DNA of 64,000 nt. Source: Pseudomonadota bacterium (lineage in GTDB: Bacteria; Pseudomonadota; Gammaproteobacteria; Xanthomonadales; Xanthomonadaceae). Position numbers and translations under genes: made by a program. Below the pieces are notes generated by a model. That model was given only the letters and a program-made list of their open reading frames with translations, was not told the DNA's origin and ran no database searches. The DNA is taken from the NCBI GenBank assembly GCA_018241125.1, contig JAFEEL010000007.1:62001-126000 (forward strand), given 5' to 3'. Shown here one piece after another: positions 41,522 to 50,432 of the stretch (position 1 is its first letter; the number at the start of each line of letters is the position of its first letter).

Positions 41522-43720
41522 TCACTTCACCGGCATGCCGGGCGTCGCGCCGTCATCGACATCCAGCAGGTGCAGGTCCGCACCGCCGCTGCCGGCCGAC
41601 AAGATCATGCCTTCGCTGATCCCGAAGCGCATCTTGCGCGGGGCGAGATTGGCGATGAACACCACCTTGCGACCGACGAGTTTTTCCGGCTCCGCGTATG
41701 CCGCGCGAATGCCGGAAAAAATCTGTCGATCGCCGAGGTCGCCGGCGTCGAGCACGAAGCGCAGCAGCTTGTCGGAGCCATCCACGAAGCCGCATTCGCG
41801 CACCGTGCCGATGCGCAGGTCGAGCTTGGCGAAGTCGTCGATGGAGATGGGGGCGGGACTCGGGACTCGGGACTCGGGACTGGAAGACGCGGGGCTCGGG
41901 ACTCGGGACGCGGGACTGGAAGACGCGGGGCTCGGGACTCGGGACGCGGGACTCGCGGATGCAGTAGTCATGGATGCGCTTTGCGGGGCGATGGTTGCTG
42001 TGGTCGTGCCTTGACTCCCTCCCCCGTTCACGGGGGCGGGTTGGGGCGGGGGGGCCGCTTCCAGATGTTCCGTACTGGCCGCCACCATCGCCTCGATGCG
42101 CTTGGCGTCGATGCGGGTCAGCAGCGGCTCGTATGGCGCGATGACGTGGTCGAGCAGCGGCGTGGCGATCGCATCCCAGTTCGTTACTGGCGCGGCGAGG
42201 AAGCGCTCGGCATCGCCGGCGATGCGCGGCAGCACCGGCGCAAGGCAGGTGGCGAGCACGCGGAACAGGTTCAAGCCCTGCGTGCACACCGCGTGCAGTT
42301 CGGCGTCGGCGCCGTCGCGCTTGGCGATCGCCCACGGCTTGCGCTCGTCGATGTAGCGATTGGCGTCGTCGGCCAGCACCATCGTCTGCCGGATCGCGGT
42401 GCTGTATTCGCCGGCGGTGTATGCAGCGGCGACTTCCTGCGCTGTGTCAACGAAGCGTGCGTACATCGGTGCGTCTTCCAGCGCGGCCGCGAGGCGACCA
42501 TCGAAGCGCTTGCCGATGAAGCCGGCGCAGCGGCTGGCGATGTTGACGAACTTGCCGACCAGATCGGCGTTCACCCGCGCCACGAAATCGGTCAGGTTCA
42601 GGTCGAGGTCGTCCATGCCTGCGCCGGTCTTGGCGGCGAAGTAGTAGCGCAGGCACTCCGGGTCGAGCCCGGCGTCCAGATACGTGCGCGCCTTGATGAA
42701 GGTGCCGCGCGATTTGGACATCTTCGCGCCGTTGACGGTGAGATAACCGTTGACGTGCAGCGCGGTGGGCATCTTCAACCCTGCGCCATCGAGCACGCCG
42801 GGCCAGAACAGGCCGTGGAAGTTGACGATATCCTTGCCGATGAAGTGGTGCAACTCGGCCGGGTCGCGCGGCGACAGCAGCGCGTCGTAGTCCTGCCCGT
42901 TGCGCTCGAACAGGGCCTGGAACGCGGTGAGGTAGCCGATCGGCGCGTCCAGCCAGACGTAGAAATACTTGCCGGGCGCGCCGGGAATCTCGAAGCCGAA
43001 GTACGGCGCGTCGCGCGAGATGTCCCAGTCGCGCAGCCCGCCTTCGGCATCCAGCCACTCGCGCAGCTTGGCTTTCACCGACGAATGCGCGACCTCGCCT
43101 TCGATCCATCGCCGCAGCGTGTCGGTGAAATCGCCGGCCTTGAAGAAGTGATGCTCGGATGCGCGCAGTTCGGGCGTCGCGCCGGACACCACCGAACGCG
43201 GGTCTTTCAGATCGGTCGGCGCATAGGTCGCGCCGCAGTTCTCGCAGTTGTCGCCGTATTGATCGGGCGCGCCGCAGTTCGGGCACTGCCCGCGGATGTA
43301 GCGATCGGGCAGAAACATCTGCTTGATCGGATCGAAATACTGCTCGACGCTGCGCCGCGCGATGTGCCCGCCGGCGTCGAGCGTGGCGTAGATGGCTTCG
43401 GTGAGCGTGCGGTTGCGTGGCGAATGCGTCGAGTCGTAATGATCGAAGGCGATGTGAAAGTCCGCGAAGTCCTGTTCGTGGCGCACCTGCATGGCGGCCA
43501 CGAACTGCTCGGGCGTCACGCCCGCCTTCTCGGCCGCCAGCATGATCGGCGTGCCGTGGGTGTCGTCCGCGCACACGTAATGCACCGTGCGCCCGCCCAT
43601 GCGCTGCGCGCGCACCCAGATGTCGGCCTGTGCGTAGCCCACGAGGTGGCCCAGATGCAGGTCACCGTTGGCGTAAGGCAGGGCGTTGGTGACCAGGGCG
43701 ACGGGTTGGGACGGGGCCAT
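41522..43720 (-). CDS. metG: Methionyl-tRNA synthetase
   Basis: This 732-residue enzyme charges tRNA-Met. It has HLGH-type GDLHLGH near residue 20, a zinc knuckle CPNC...CENC, the catalytic loop KMSKS in NGAKMSKSRGT, an anticodon domain with NIASRCAGFI, and a C-terminal tRNA-binding (EMAP-like) dimerisation domain from about residue 625 (IDDFAKLDLRIG). The linker at about 552-622 is unusual: it is built from in-frame copies of repeats seen elsewhere between genes, including three 12-residue SPASRVPSPASS-like units. The ATG at 43720 is adopted because homology starts there; it is divergent from apbC. Confidence 0.96.
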   Translation of the reverse strand: MAPSQPVALVTNALPYANGDLHLGHLVGYAQADIWVRAQRMGGRTVHYVCADDTHGTPIMLAAEKAGVTPEQFVAAMQVRHEQDFADFHIAFDHYDSTHSPRNRTLTEAIYATLDAGGHIARRSVEQYFDPIKQMFLPDRYIRGQCPNCGAPDQYGDNCENCGATYAPTDLKDPRSVVSGATPELRASEHHFFKAGDFTDTLRRWIEGEVAHSSVKAKLREWLDAEGGLRDWDISRDAPYFGFEIPGAPGKYFYVWLDAPIGYLTAFQALFERNGQDYDALLSPRDPAELHHFIGKDIVNFHGLFWPGVLDGAGLKMPTALHVNGYLTVNGAKMSKSRGTFIKARTYLDAGLDPECLRYYFAAKTGAGMDDLDLNLTDFVARVNADLVGKFVNIASRCAGFIGKRFDGRLAAALEDAPMYARFVDTAQEVAAAYTAGEYSTAIRQTMVLADDANRYIDERKPWAIAKRDGADAELHAVCTQGLNLFRVLATCLAPVLPRIAGDAERFLAAPVTNWDAIATPLLDHVIAPYEPLLTRIDAKRIEAMVAASTEHLEAAPPPQPAPVNGGGSQGTTTATIAPQSASMTTASASPASRVPSPASSSPASRVPSPASSSPESRVPSPAPISIDDFAKLDLRIGTVRECGFVDGSDKLLRFVLDAGDLGDRQIFSGIRAAYAEPEKLVGRKVVFIANLAPRKMRFGISEGMILSAGSGGADLHLLDVDDGATPGMPVK
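41850..42060. repeat. Repeat DNA inside the metG coding sequence
   Basis: A 36-bp unit (GGAAGACGCGGGGCTCGGGA...) repeated nearly three times at about 41855-41955, made of GGGACTC heptads, encodes 12-residue repeats. Next to it, 42009-42056 is a CTCCCCC...GGGGGCGGGTTGGGGCGGGG element like those between genes at 3741, 44992 and 58246. All stay in frame. Confidence 0.85.
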
Positions 43721-43788
43721 CACGAGCGTTCCGCGCAAGACAAGACCTGCGATTATTTCACAAGCGCCGATGCGACAGGCTTGCGCGC

Positions 43789-43794
43789 TAAAAT
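43789..43794 (+). promoter_or_regulatory. -10-like TAAAAT of apbC
   Basis: TAAAAT 25 nt before the ATG at 43819; the 98-bp divergent gap with metG would hold both promoters. No clear -35. Confidence 0.35.
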
Positions 43795-43818
43795 GAAAGA
43801 CCCGCCTGCGAATCGTCC

Positions 43819-44907
43819 ATGTCCGACTTGCGCACCCGCCTGAGCGAAGCACTGTCCCGCATTCCCGATCCACACACCGGTGCCGATCTGGGCGCGGGCG
43901 GCGCGATCAAGGGCATCGGCATCGACGGCGACAAGGTCGCCATCGAGATCGTGCTGGCCTATCCAGCCGTGGGTTGGCACGCGCAGTTGGCGCAGCAGGT
44001 GAAGTCTTCGGCGCTGGCGGTTGCCGGCGTCGCGCAGGCCACGGTCGAGGTGCGCTCGCGGGTGTACGCGCACAAGGTGCAAGGCGAGCTGACGCCGCTG
44101 CCAGAAGTGAAGAACATCATCGCCGTGGCCTCCGGCAAGGGTGGCGTCGGCAAGTCCACGGTCGCGGTGAACCTCGCGCTGGCGTTGGCCGCTGAAGGCG
44201 CGACGGTCGGCGTGCTCGACGCCGACATTTACGGCCCGAGCGTGCCGAAAATGCTCGGTCTGACCGGCAAGCCCGACAGCCCCGACGGGCAGAGCATCGA
44301 GCCCAAGCACGGCCACGGCTTGCAGGCGATGTCGATCGGCCTGCTGGTGGAAGAAGACACCGCGATGATCTGGCGCGGGCCGATGGTCACGCAGGCGTTG
44401 CAGCAACTGCTCGGGCAGACGCGCTGGAAGGCGCTGGATTACCTCGTCATCGACCTGCCGCCGGGCACCGGCGACATCCAGCTCACGCTGGCGCAGAAGG
44501 TGCCGGTGTCGGGCGCGCTCATCGTCACCACCCCGCAGGACATCGCCCTGCTGGATGCGAAGAAGGGCCTGAAGATGTTCGAGAAGGTGCAGGTGCCGGT
44601 GCTGGGCATCGTCGAGAACATGGCGGTGCACGTGTGCAGCCACTGTGGTCATGCCGAGCACGTGTTCGGTGCAGGCGGCGGGCAGCGCATGGCCGCGCAA
44701 TACGGGGTGCCGCTGCTGGGGTCGCTGCCGCTGGACATCTCCATCCGCGAGAACGCCGACGGCGGCCACCCGAGCGTGATCGCGGATCCGTCTTCCGCAG
44801 TCTCGCTGGCCTATCGCGCCATCGCCCGCAACACCGCCGCGCGGCTGTCGTTGCAGGCGCGCAACAAGTCGATCGCGTTCCCGAGCATCGTGGTGCAGAA
44901 CACGTGA
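43819..44907 (+). CDS. apbC: Iron-sulfur cluster carrier protein ApbC (Mrp)
   Basis: This 362-residue P-loop ATPase delivers Fe-S clusters to apoproteins. An N-terminal MIP18-like domain (1-90) is followed by a deviant Walker A SGKGGVGKST at 105-114, a YLVIDLPPGTGD box and the cluster-binding CSHC near residue 273. Divergent metG-mrp order is conserved with E. coli. The C-terminal extension is typical. Confidence 0.95.
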   Translation: MSDLRTRLSEALSRIPDPHTGADLGAGGAIKGIGIDGDKVAIEIVLAYPAVGWHAQLAQQVKSSALAVAGVAQATVEVRSRVYAHKVQGELTPLPEVKNIIAVASGKGGVGKSTVAVNLALALAAEGATVGVLDADIYGPSVPKMLGLTGKPDSPDGQSIEPKHGHGLQAMSIGLLVEEDTAMIWRGPMVTQALQQLLGQTRWKALDYLVIDLPPGTGDIQLTLAQKVPVSGALIVTTPQDIALLDAKKGLKMFEKVQVPVLGIVENMAVHVCSHCGHAEHVFGAGGGQRMAAQYGVPLLGSLPLDISIRENADGGHPSVIADPSSAVSLAYRAIARNTAARLSLQARNKSIAFPSIVVQNT

Positions 44908-45325
44908 GGGCAGGGAGCGGGGAGTAGGGAGCAGGGAGCGGTGAGCGGGAGCAGGGAGTAGGGAGCGGGGAGCGGGAGCAGGGAGCCAAAGCCCCTCTCC
45001 CCCCGGGAGAGGGGTTGGGGTGAGGGGCGATGCAACGGGAGGCAGTGAAACGGCCGCCATGTGCGTGGCGCCAGCATGGGGTGAGGTGCGATGCAACGGG
45101 CGAGTGTGAAACGGGATCGGTGAGCGGTGAGCGGGGAGCATGGAATTGCGAGAGCGCGAGGGGCGCGTCCCCCGACCTCGCATGCAGATCCGACCAACGA
45201 ACCCTTCCCCCGCGCAGCGGGGGAAGGTGGCGACAGCCGGATGGGGGCGCTTCCCGCAGGACACGCAACATTGCCGGTTTGCCACGCTCTGCGCGTTGGC
45301 AACGTAGCCACCACTGCGTCCAGCC
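44908..45325. repeat. Repeat-filled gap between apbC and the DUF1287 gene
   Basis: These 418 bp hold a GGGAGCA/GGGGAGT heptad array (44910-44988), a CCCCTCTCC...GGGGTTGGGGTGAGGGG element (44992-45028), further GGTGAGC heptads near 45117-45140, and an 11-bp perfect hairpin CCTTCCCCCGC-GCA-GCGGGGGAAGG (45203-45227). No gene is supported here. Confidence 0.75.
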
Positions 45326-45982
45326 ATGACCACGTCCGCGTTCTGCCACTGCGCTGCGCACTGCGCCACGATGATGCGGGCGGTTGCGGCAGCCGTCGCC
45401 CTGTCCGCACTGGTCTGTGTTCCGGCGCACGCACAGGACGCCACGCGCCTCGTCGCTGCCGCACGCGCACAAGTCGGCGTGACGACGATTTACGACCCGG
45501 CCTACGTGCGGATCGCCTATCCCGATGGCGATGTATCGGCCGATCGCGGGGTATGCGCGGACGTGATCGTGCGCGCCTTCCGTGCCGACGGCATCGACCT
45601 GCAACAGCTCGTCCACGACGACATGACGGCGCACTTCCGTGCCTACCCGCAAACATGGCGGCTGCGCGGGCCGGACACGAACATCGACCACCGCCGCGTA
45701 CCCAATCTGGAAACTTATTTTCGTCGCCACGGCGATGCACTGCCGATCACCGCGCAGGCGTCCGATTATCGTGCTGGCGACGTGGTGAGCTGGCGCTTGC
45801 CCAACGGGCTGGCGCATATTGGCATCGTGTCGGATCGCCTGGTCGCCGTGGACTCCGGTGGGCCATTGGTGATCCACAACATCGGCAACGGCACGCAGGA
45901 AGAGAACGTGCTGTTCGCGTGGAAGATCGTCGGGCATTTTCGCTGGAAGTTCCCGGCGACAGCGCGCGCAGTTGCCCGCTGA
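45326..45982 (+). CDS. Exported DUF1287 protein
   Basis: The protein has 218 residues from the first ATG; ATGs at 45371 and 45374 also give a good signal peptide (hydrophobic to VPAHAQD). The mature domain has the family motifs RGVCADVIVRAF (cysteine), NIDHRRVPNLETYF, GDVVSWRL and AHIGIVSD (histidine), a pattern resembling NlpC/P60-like cysteine hydrolases. The activity is unproven. It lies alone between repeat DNA and dcd. Confidence 0.85.
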   Translation: MTTSAFCHCAAHCATMMRAVAAAVALSALVCVPAHAQDATRLVAAARAQVGVTTIYDPAYVRIAYPDGDVSADRGVCADVIVRAFRADGIDLQQLVHDDMTAHFRAYPQTWRLRGPDTNIDHRRVPNLETYFRRHGDALPITAQASDYRAGDVVSWRLPNGLAHIGIVSDRLVAVDSGGPLVIHNIGNGTQEENVLFAWKIVGHFRWKFPATARAVAR

Positions 45983-46114
45983 CGCCATCGCCCGCGTCGC
46001 AATCCCGCAGTTGCTCGTTCACAATATGCCGGTCGGCGATCGGCTTGCCGCACGCCCGCTACCGGTGGCTGCCGTTCCGGTTCCCGGCTCCCAACTTCAG
46101 GTTTCCCGTACCCC

Positions 46115-46684
46115 ATGTCCATCAAATCCGACCGCTGGATCCGCCGCATGGCCGAGCAACAGCGCATGATCGAGCCGTTCGAACCCGGTCAGGTCAAGCA
46201 CGCCGGCGACGGCCACCGCATCGTTTCCTACGGTACGTCGAGTTACGGCTACGACGTGCGCTGCGCGCGCGAGTTCAAGATCTTCACCAACATCAACTCC
46301 ACCATCGTCGATCCCAAGGCGTTCGATCCCAACAGCTTCGTGGACGTGCAGGCCGACGTGTGCATCATCCCGCCCAACTCGTTCGCGTTGGCGCGCACGG
46401 TGGAGTTTTTCCGCATCCCGCGCAACACGCTGGTGGTGTGCCTTGGCAAGAGCACCTACGCGCGCTGTGGGATCATCGTCAACGTGACGCCGCTGGAGCC
46501 GGAGTGGGAAGGCCACGTGACGCTGGAGTTTTCCAATACCACGCCGCTGCCGGCGAAGATTTACGCCAATGAAGGCGTGGCGCAGATGCTGTTTTTCGAA
46601 TCCGACGAAGTCTGCGAGACCTCGTACAAGGATCGCGGCGGCAAGTATCAGGGCCAGACCGGCGTGACCTTGCCGAAGACCTGA
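46115..46684 (+). CDS. dcd: dCTP deaminase
   Basis: This 189-residue trimeric enzyme converts dCTP to dUTP for thymidylate synthesis. It has [45 protein letters not shown]-type core (cut here to its key residues: STYAR, VTPLEP, E in the strand) and [13 protein letters not shown]. The length matches E. coli Dcd (193). The start is the ATG at 46115. Confidence 0.96.
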   Translation: MSIKSDRWIRRMAEQQRMIEPFEPGQVKHAGDGHRIVSYGTSSYGYDVRCAREFKIFTNINSTIVDPKAFDPNSFVDVQADVCIIPPNSFALARTVEFFRIPRNTLVVCLGKSTYARCGIIVNVTPLEPEWEGHVTLEFSNTTPLPAKIYANEGVAQMLFFESDEVCETSYKDRGGKYQGQTGVTLPKT

Positions 46685-46688
46685 GGAC

Positions 46689-47198
46689 ATGACGATGGAA
46701 AATCCCTATCAACCGCCGAGCAGTCGGGTCGAGGACATTCGCCCGGTTGACGCGGGCTTGGCTGGGCGGGGGGTTCGCTTGGGGGCGGTGATGCTCGATG
46801 GTGTGATTCTGGCGGCGCTGATCTTGCCGATCGAGTTTGCCATGGGGGTGTTCTCCCAGTTGCGAGCGAATGTGCTCGCGCATCGGGGGCTTCCGATCGC
46901 TTTGTTGTTCGAGTTGACGCTGCTTGGGCTGGTGTTGTTCGTGGCGGTGCAAGGCTATCCACTTGTCACGCGCGGGCAGACGTGGGGCAAGCGAGCGTGT
47001 GGGATCAAAATAGTGGATCCGGAAGGCCGCGTGCCGTCGATCAGGCAGTTGGCGATCCGTTACGCGACGATCTTGTTGCCAGGCCGTATTCCGTTCATAG
47101 GCCCACTGTTCGGGATCACCGACGTTTGCCTCATCTTCCGCGATGATCGCCGCTGCATTCATGATTTGGTGGCGAGTACGCGCGTGGTGTCGGCCTGA
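46689..47198 (+). CDS. RDD family membrane protein
   Basis: This 169-residue protein starts with NPYQPPSSRV, a common lead-in of small membrane proteins. Three hydrophobic segments follow (about 30-52, 70-92, 130-150) with Arg and Asp residues (RGVRLGAVMLDG, GQTWGKRACGIKIVD, DRRCIHDLVASTRVV) defining the RDD domain. The function is unknown. GAGG precedes the ATG; it starts four bases after dcd. Confidence 0.85.
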   Translation: MTMENPYQPPSSRVEDIRPVDAGLAGRGVRLGAVMLDGVILAALILPIEFAMGVFSQLRANVLAHRGLPIALLFELTLLGLVLFVAVQGYPLVTRGQTWGKRACGIKIVDPEGRVPSIRQLAIRYATILLPGRIPFIGPLFGITDVCLIFRDDRRCIHDLVASTRVVSA

Positions 47199-47200
47199 AC

Positions 47201-48211
47201 GTGGTGGGGCAGAAGACGCACGCACTGATAGGGCTGCTGACGTGCGTGATGTTGCTTCTGCTGGCACTGCCCGCGCACGCGGCGCAATGCGTCGGGCCGT
47301 ACGCGGTCGGGCAGCGCACGCTGGCGTTGGTCGATGGCCGCGAAGTGGCGGTGTGGTATCCAACTGCGCCGATTGTTCGATCCAATGCGCGCGTTGCGGT
47401 CAACGATGGCGTCATCACCGATGCGCCGCTGGCTGCTTGCCCCGCACGCTGGCCGCTGGTGCTGTTCTCGCATGGCGTGGCCGGCTGCAACGAGCAGGTG
47501 CTGTACGTCACCGAGCAGGTGGCAAGCCACGGCTACGTAGTGGCCGCGCCGAACCATCGCGATGCGATTTGCGGTATCGCCTTGCGCAAGAAATTCCCGA
47601 TTGCGACCGGCGCGACGCGGCCCTCGTTTCTCGCCCCGCAGATCTGGACCGCCACGGCATGGCGTGGACGCATGCTCGACCTGCGCGATACCGTGCAACT
47701 GCTGCGTGATGATGCACGGCTCGCGCGCGGCATCGACTTTTCGCGCATCGGCCTGATGGGCCACTCGCTCGGAGGTTACACGGTGCTGGGAATGGCCGGC
47801 GGCTGGCCCGGCTGGAGCCTGCCCGGCGTGCATGCGGTGTTGGCGTTCGCGCCGTTTGTCGCGCCCTTCCTGGCCGACAAGCGCCTGAGCGGACTGCGCG
47901 TGCCGGTGATGTATCAGGTCGCCGCCTGGGATCTGACGATCACCCCGAACGTGGTGCAGGCCGGCGGCGCGTTCGACGCCAGCCCCGCGCCGAAATATCT
48001 GGTGGAACTGGCCGCCGCCAGCCACATGGCCTGGACAAACCTGCCGTGTCGCGATTTCGCCAGCGTGGCCGCCTGTTTGACGGCGGTGCCGCGCGCGCGA
48101 CTGGTGGATGCCTATGCGATCGCCTTCCTCGATCGTTATCTCAAGGGCTTGCCGGCGCCGTTGCTCGACGCCAGCGGCAAGGATTTGCGCCAGTTTCGCG
48201 CGCAGCGCTGA
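47201..48211 (+). CDS. Exported alpha/beta hydrolase
   Basis: This 336-residue protein has a signal peptide (ending PAHAAQ, about residue 27) and a dienelactone-hydrolase/PAF-acetylhydrolase-like fold. VLFSHGVAGC is the oxyanion strand, GLMGHSLGGYTVLG the nucleophile elbow, an aspartate in WDLTITP and a histidine in AASHMAW complete a likely triad. Four cysteines in the mature part may form disulfides. The GTG at 47201 starts just after the RDD stop, suggesting co-transcription. Substrate unknown. Confidence 0.8.
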   Translation: MVGQKTHALIGLLTCVMLLLLALPAHAAQCVGPYAVGQRTLALVDGREVAVWYPTAPIVRSNARVAVNDGVITDAPLAACPARWPLVLFSHGVAGCNEQVLYVTEQVASHGYVVAAPNHRDAICGIALRKKFPIATGATRPSFLAPQIWTATAWRGRMLDLRDTVQLLRDDARLARGIDFSRIGLMGHSLGGYTVLGMAGGWPGWSLPGVHAVLAFAPFVAPFLADKRLSGLRVPVMYQVAAWDLTITPNVVQAGGAFDASPAPKYLVELAAASHMAWTNLPCRDFASVAACLTAVPRARLVDAYAIAFLDRYLKGLPAPLLDASGKDLRQFRAQR

Positions 48212-48284
48212 GGGCACCGTCAACTTGCAGCCTGCAATCGGCAGGGCTAGCCTGTTCGTCCCGTCTTGAGTGAAAGGTGCCGGC

Positions 48285-48584
48285 ATGGGCACACGCATGA
48301 TTGCCGTCGAGGGCCAACTCGCCGGCAACCCCGAGGTCGAAGCGCTCTACATCCGCGACAACCGCACCTGGTATTCGCCGCCCGGCGGCTGGATGGCCGC
48401 GCAGTCGGGGAAGTGGGAGCAGATCAGCGTGGCCGGCATGGCGGTGCAGGGCATCAGCGGCACGCCGAACGTGTTCATGGCCGGGCTGGTGTTCGTCGAT
48501 GCAAAAAAAGGCGACAGCGGCCAGTTGCGCGATCAGGCCGGCGGCGGCGTGGGCACGTGGAAAGTCACCATGGCGACGGGGTAG
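48285..48584 (+). CDS. Small protein of unknown function
   Basis: These 99 residues have no signal peptide or membrane segment. The pattern IRDNRTWYSPPGGWM and GKWEQISVAGMAVQGISGTP suggests a small beta-rich domain. AAAGGTG five bases before the ATG at 48285 supports that start. Nothing in the neighbourhood indicates a role. Confidence 0.55.
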   Translation: MGTRMIAVEGQLAGNPEVEALYIRDNRTWYSPPGGWMAAQSGKWEQISVAGMAVQGISGTPNVFMAGLVFVDAKKGDSGQLRDQAGGGVGTWKVTMATG

Positions 48585-48614
48585 CCCGGGCGGGGTGTGG
48601 TTCGACTCGCCCGC

Positions 48615-48737
48615 GCTCGATCTTCGATCTCGACGCGGGCGGCTCACCACGAACGGAAACTTTGACACGCGCCATGCGCCGACGCGAACGCGCTCGATCT
48701 TCGATCTCGCCACGGGCGGCTCACCACGAACGGAAAC
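48615..48737. repeat. Two 46-bp copies of an intergenic repeat
   Basis: Copies at 48615-48660 and 48692-48737 share GCTCGATCTTCGATCTCG and end with CGGCTCACCACGAACGGAAAC; TTGACACGCGCC follows each. A related element with GTGGTTCGACACG and CGGCTCACCCCGAACGG is at about 52260-52425. No gene in the 217-bp gap. Confidence 0.75.
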
Positions 48738-48801
48738 ACCCCAACGGAAAACGTTGACACGCGCCGACTCGAACGCAACCTGTCCTGAGCGCATCGACGG
48801 G

Positions 48802-49647
48802 TTATCGTCTGGCCCGGTTCGGTGAAGCAGTATTGGATTCGGGCGTGACCGCCTTGATCGACCGCCCGCGCCCGTGGCGACGCGCACCGGAATGGTCGTC
48901 GATGCGCGCATCCACCACGCCGATGATCGGCCCCAGTTCGGCGCGTGCATCGTCACGCCGCAACGCCGGCGCGTACAGGCTGGATACCGTGCCATCCAGA
49001 TACAACGCGTTCGCGCAGTGCAGGGTGTCGCGGAAAAATGTCGCGAACTCGTACAGCGACACCGGGCCGTCGCTGATCGCGAAAATCACCGTTCCCTTGC
49101 CATCCACGCCCACGCCATTGCGGATCAGGCGCGAGGTCGAATGCGGGTTGAACGCCGGATGGATGATGCCGTCGTCCACCAGCAGCGGCCCGGATTGGGT
49201 GGCCAGCAACGGCTGGATGCCGGCAGCGGCGTAGCGCGAGGTTTCCAGCACGCCGGCGGTGCCATCCGCGCGCAGGAAAAATACGCCGTTGGGCTTGAGG
49301 TAGAAGTTGCCGACGCCGTCCTTCGTATTCAATGCAGCCTGTTGCTTTCCGTCAGCGACGAACAACCCCACCGGGCTGCGATCGGGTTCGTACATGCCCG
49401 CGTTCATCGCGAACACCAGCCGCTGGCCGCGCGCGTCCAGCCACGCCGCCACGCCATCGAAACGCTTGAACGGTGCGCCGGCAGCATCGTCGAGAAACAA
49501 GCGCAGCCGCTCGCGCGCCGGATCGACCGCCGCGACGGTGGCGTGGGTGTCGGCCAGCGGCAGGTCGCGATAATCCACCGCCAGCACCGGGCGTGCGGCG
49601 AGCAGCGCCAGTGCGAGCAGGGTCGGTTTCATCACTGGCGTGTTCAT
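48802..49647 (-). CDS. Exported DUF2233 (phosphodiester glycosidase-like) protein
   Basis: This 281-residue protein has a signal peptide (cleavage near PVLAVD, about residue 23). The family core includes FAMNAGMYEPDRSPVGLFV, NTKDGVGNFYLKPNGVFF, ATQSGPLLVDDGIIHPAF and ALYLDGTVSSLYAP, as in NAGPA-like phosphodiester glycosidases. The substrate in bacteria is unclear. The ATG at 49647 is 16 nt after the pcp stop, so the two are likely one transcript; an ATG at 49632 is an alternative. Confidence 0.85.
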   Translation of the reverse strand: MNTPVMKPTLLALALLAARPVLAVDYRDLPLADTHATVAAVDPARERLRLFLDDAAGAPFKRFDGVAAWLDARGQRLVFAMNAGMYEPDRSPVGLFVADGKQQAALNTKDGVGNFYLKPNGVFFLRADGTAGVLETSRYAAAGIQPLLATQSGPLLVDDGIIHPAFNPHSTSRLIRNGVGVDGKGTVIFAISDGPVSLYEFATFFRDTLHCANALYLDGTVSSLYAPALRRDDARAELGPIIGVVDARIDDHSGARRHGRGRSIKAVTPESNTASPNRARR

Positions 49648-49663
49648 CGCCGGCGCGGCCCGA

Positions 49664-50326
49664 TCACGCGATGGCGCCGCCGTGGACGCGCACGTCCCGG
49701 GCATGGGTCAGCGCCGCCGTGATGGCGATGCCGATGCCACGGGTCATCGTCGCCAGCGCCATGCCCGGTGCGCCCGGATGTGCGGCTGCCTGTTGCGGCA
49801 GGTACGGCACATGGATGAAACCGCCGCGCACCGACGGATGCCGCGTGGCCAGATGGTGCATCAGCGCGAAAAACACCGCGTTGCACACATAGCTGCCGGC
49901 GCTGAAGGACAGCTCCGCGGGGATGTCGGTTGCATGCAGTGCGGCCAGCATGGCCTTGACCGGCAGCGTGGAAAAATACGCGGCCGGCGCGCCGGCGATC
50001 ACCGGTACGTCGATGGGTTGCGCGCCGGTGTTGTCGGGGATGCGCGCATCGATCAGGTTGATCGCCACCCGTTCGATGGAAATACCCGCCCGCCCCCCCG
50101 CTTGGCCGATGGCGATCACCAGCGCCGGGCGCTCGGCGGCAATCGCGGCGTCCAGCGCATGCAGTGCGGCAGCGAACGCCACCGGCAGCACCTGCGCGAT
50201 CACTCGGTGCCCGGCGATGGTCGTTCCGGCCAGCGCGAGCACGATTTCCCGCGCCGGGTTGACCGCATCGCCGGCGAACGGTTCGAAGCCGGTCAGCAGC
50301 ACGCTTGCAGAGTTTGATGCGGTCAT
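49664..50326 (-). CDS. pcp: Pyroglutamyl-peptidase I
   Basis: This 220-residue cysteine peptidase removes N-terminal pyroglutamate from peptides. VLLTGFEPFAGDAVNPA is at the N-terminus, the glutamate of the triad in ISIERVAINLIDARIPDN, the cysteine in AGSYVCNAVFF and the histidine in FIHVPYLP. The ATG at 50326 is used; the frame from 50359 adds residues without homology. It precedes the DUF2233 gene and follows the peptide transporter, fitting peptide use. Confidence 0.95.
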   Translation of the reverse strand: MTASNSASVLLTGFEPFAGDAVNPAREIVLALAGTTIAGHRVIAQVLPVAFAAALHALDAAIAAERPALVIAIGQAGGRAGISIERVAINLIDARIPDNTGAQPIDVPVIAGAPAAYFSTLPVKAMLAALHATDIPAELSFSAGSYVCNAVFFALMHHLATRHPSVRGGFIHVPYLPQQAAAHPGAPGMALATMTRGIGIAITAALTHARDVRVHGGAIA

Positions 50327-50432
50327 GGCCGTATCGCCCGTACGCTGTCTGGGTGCCACTGCCGGGAATCATATGCCAGCGGCGCGTCGCAGGCAGGCGG
50401 TGCCGAACGCCCGGTGTTGCCGCCCGCGCGAT

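Noticed and set aside
41522-43720. metG as a pseudogene because of low-complexity DNA
   Set aside because: All catalytic motifs and the C-terminal domain are intact and the repeats keep the frame.
44908-45325. Small coding genes in the gap after apbC
   Set aside because: Open frames here follow repeat elements and lack ribosome-binding sites or conserved features.
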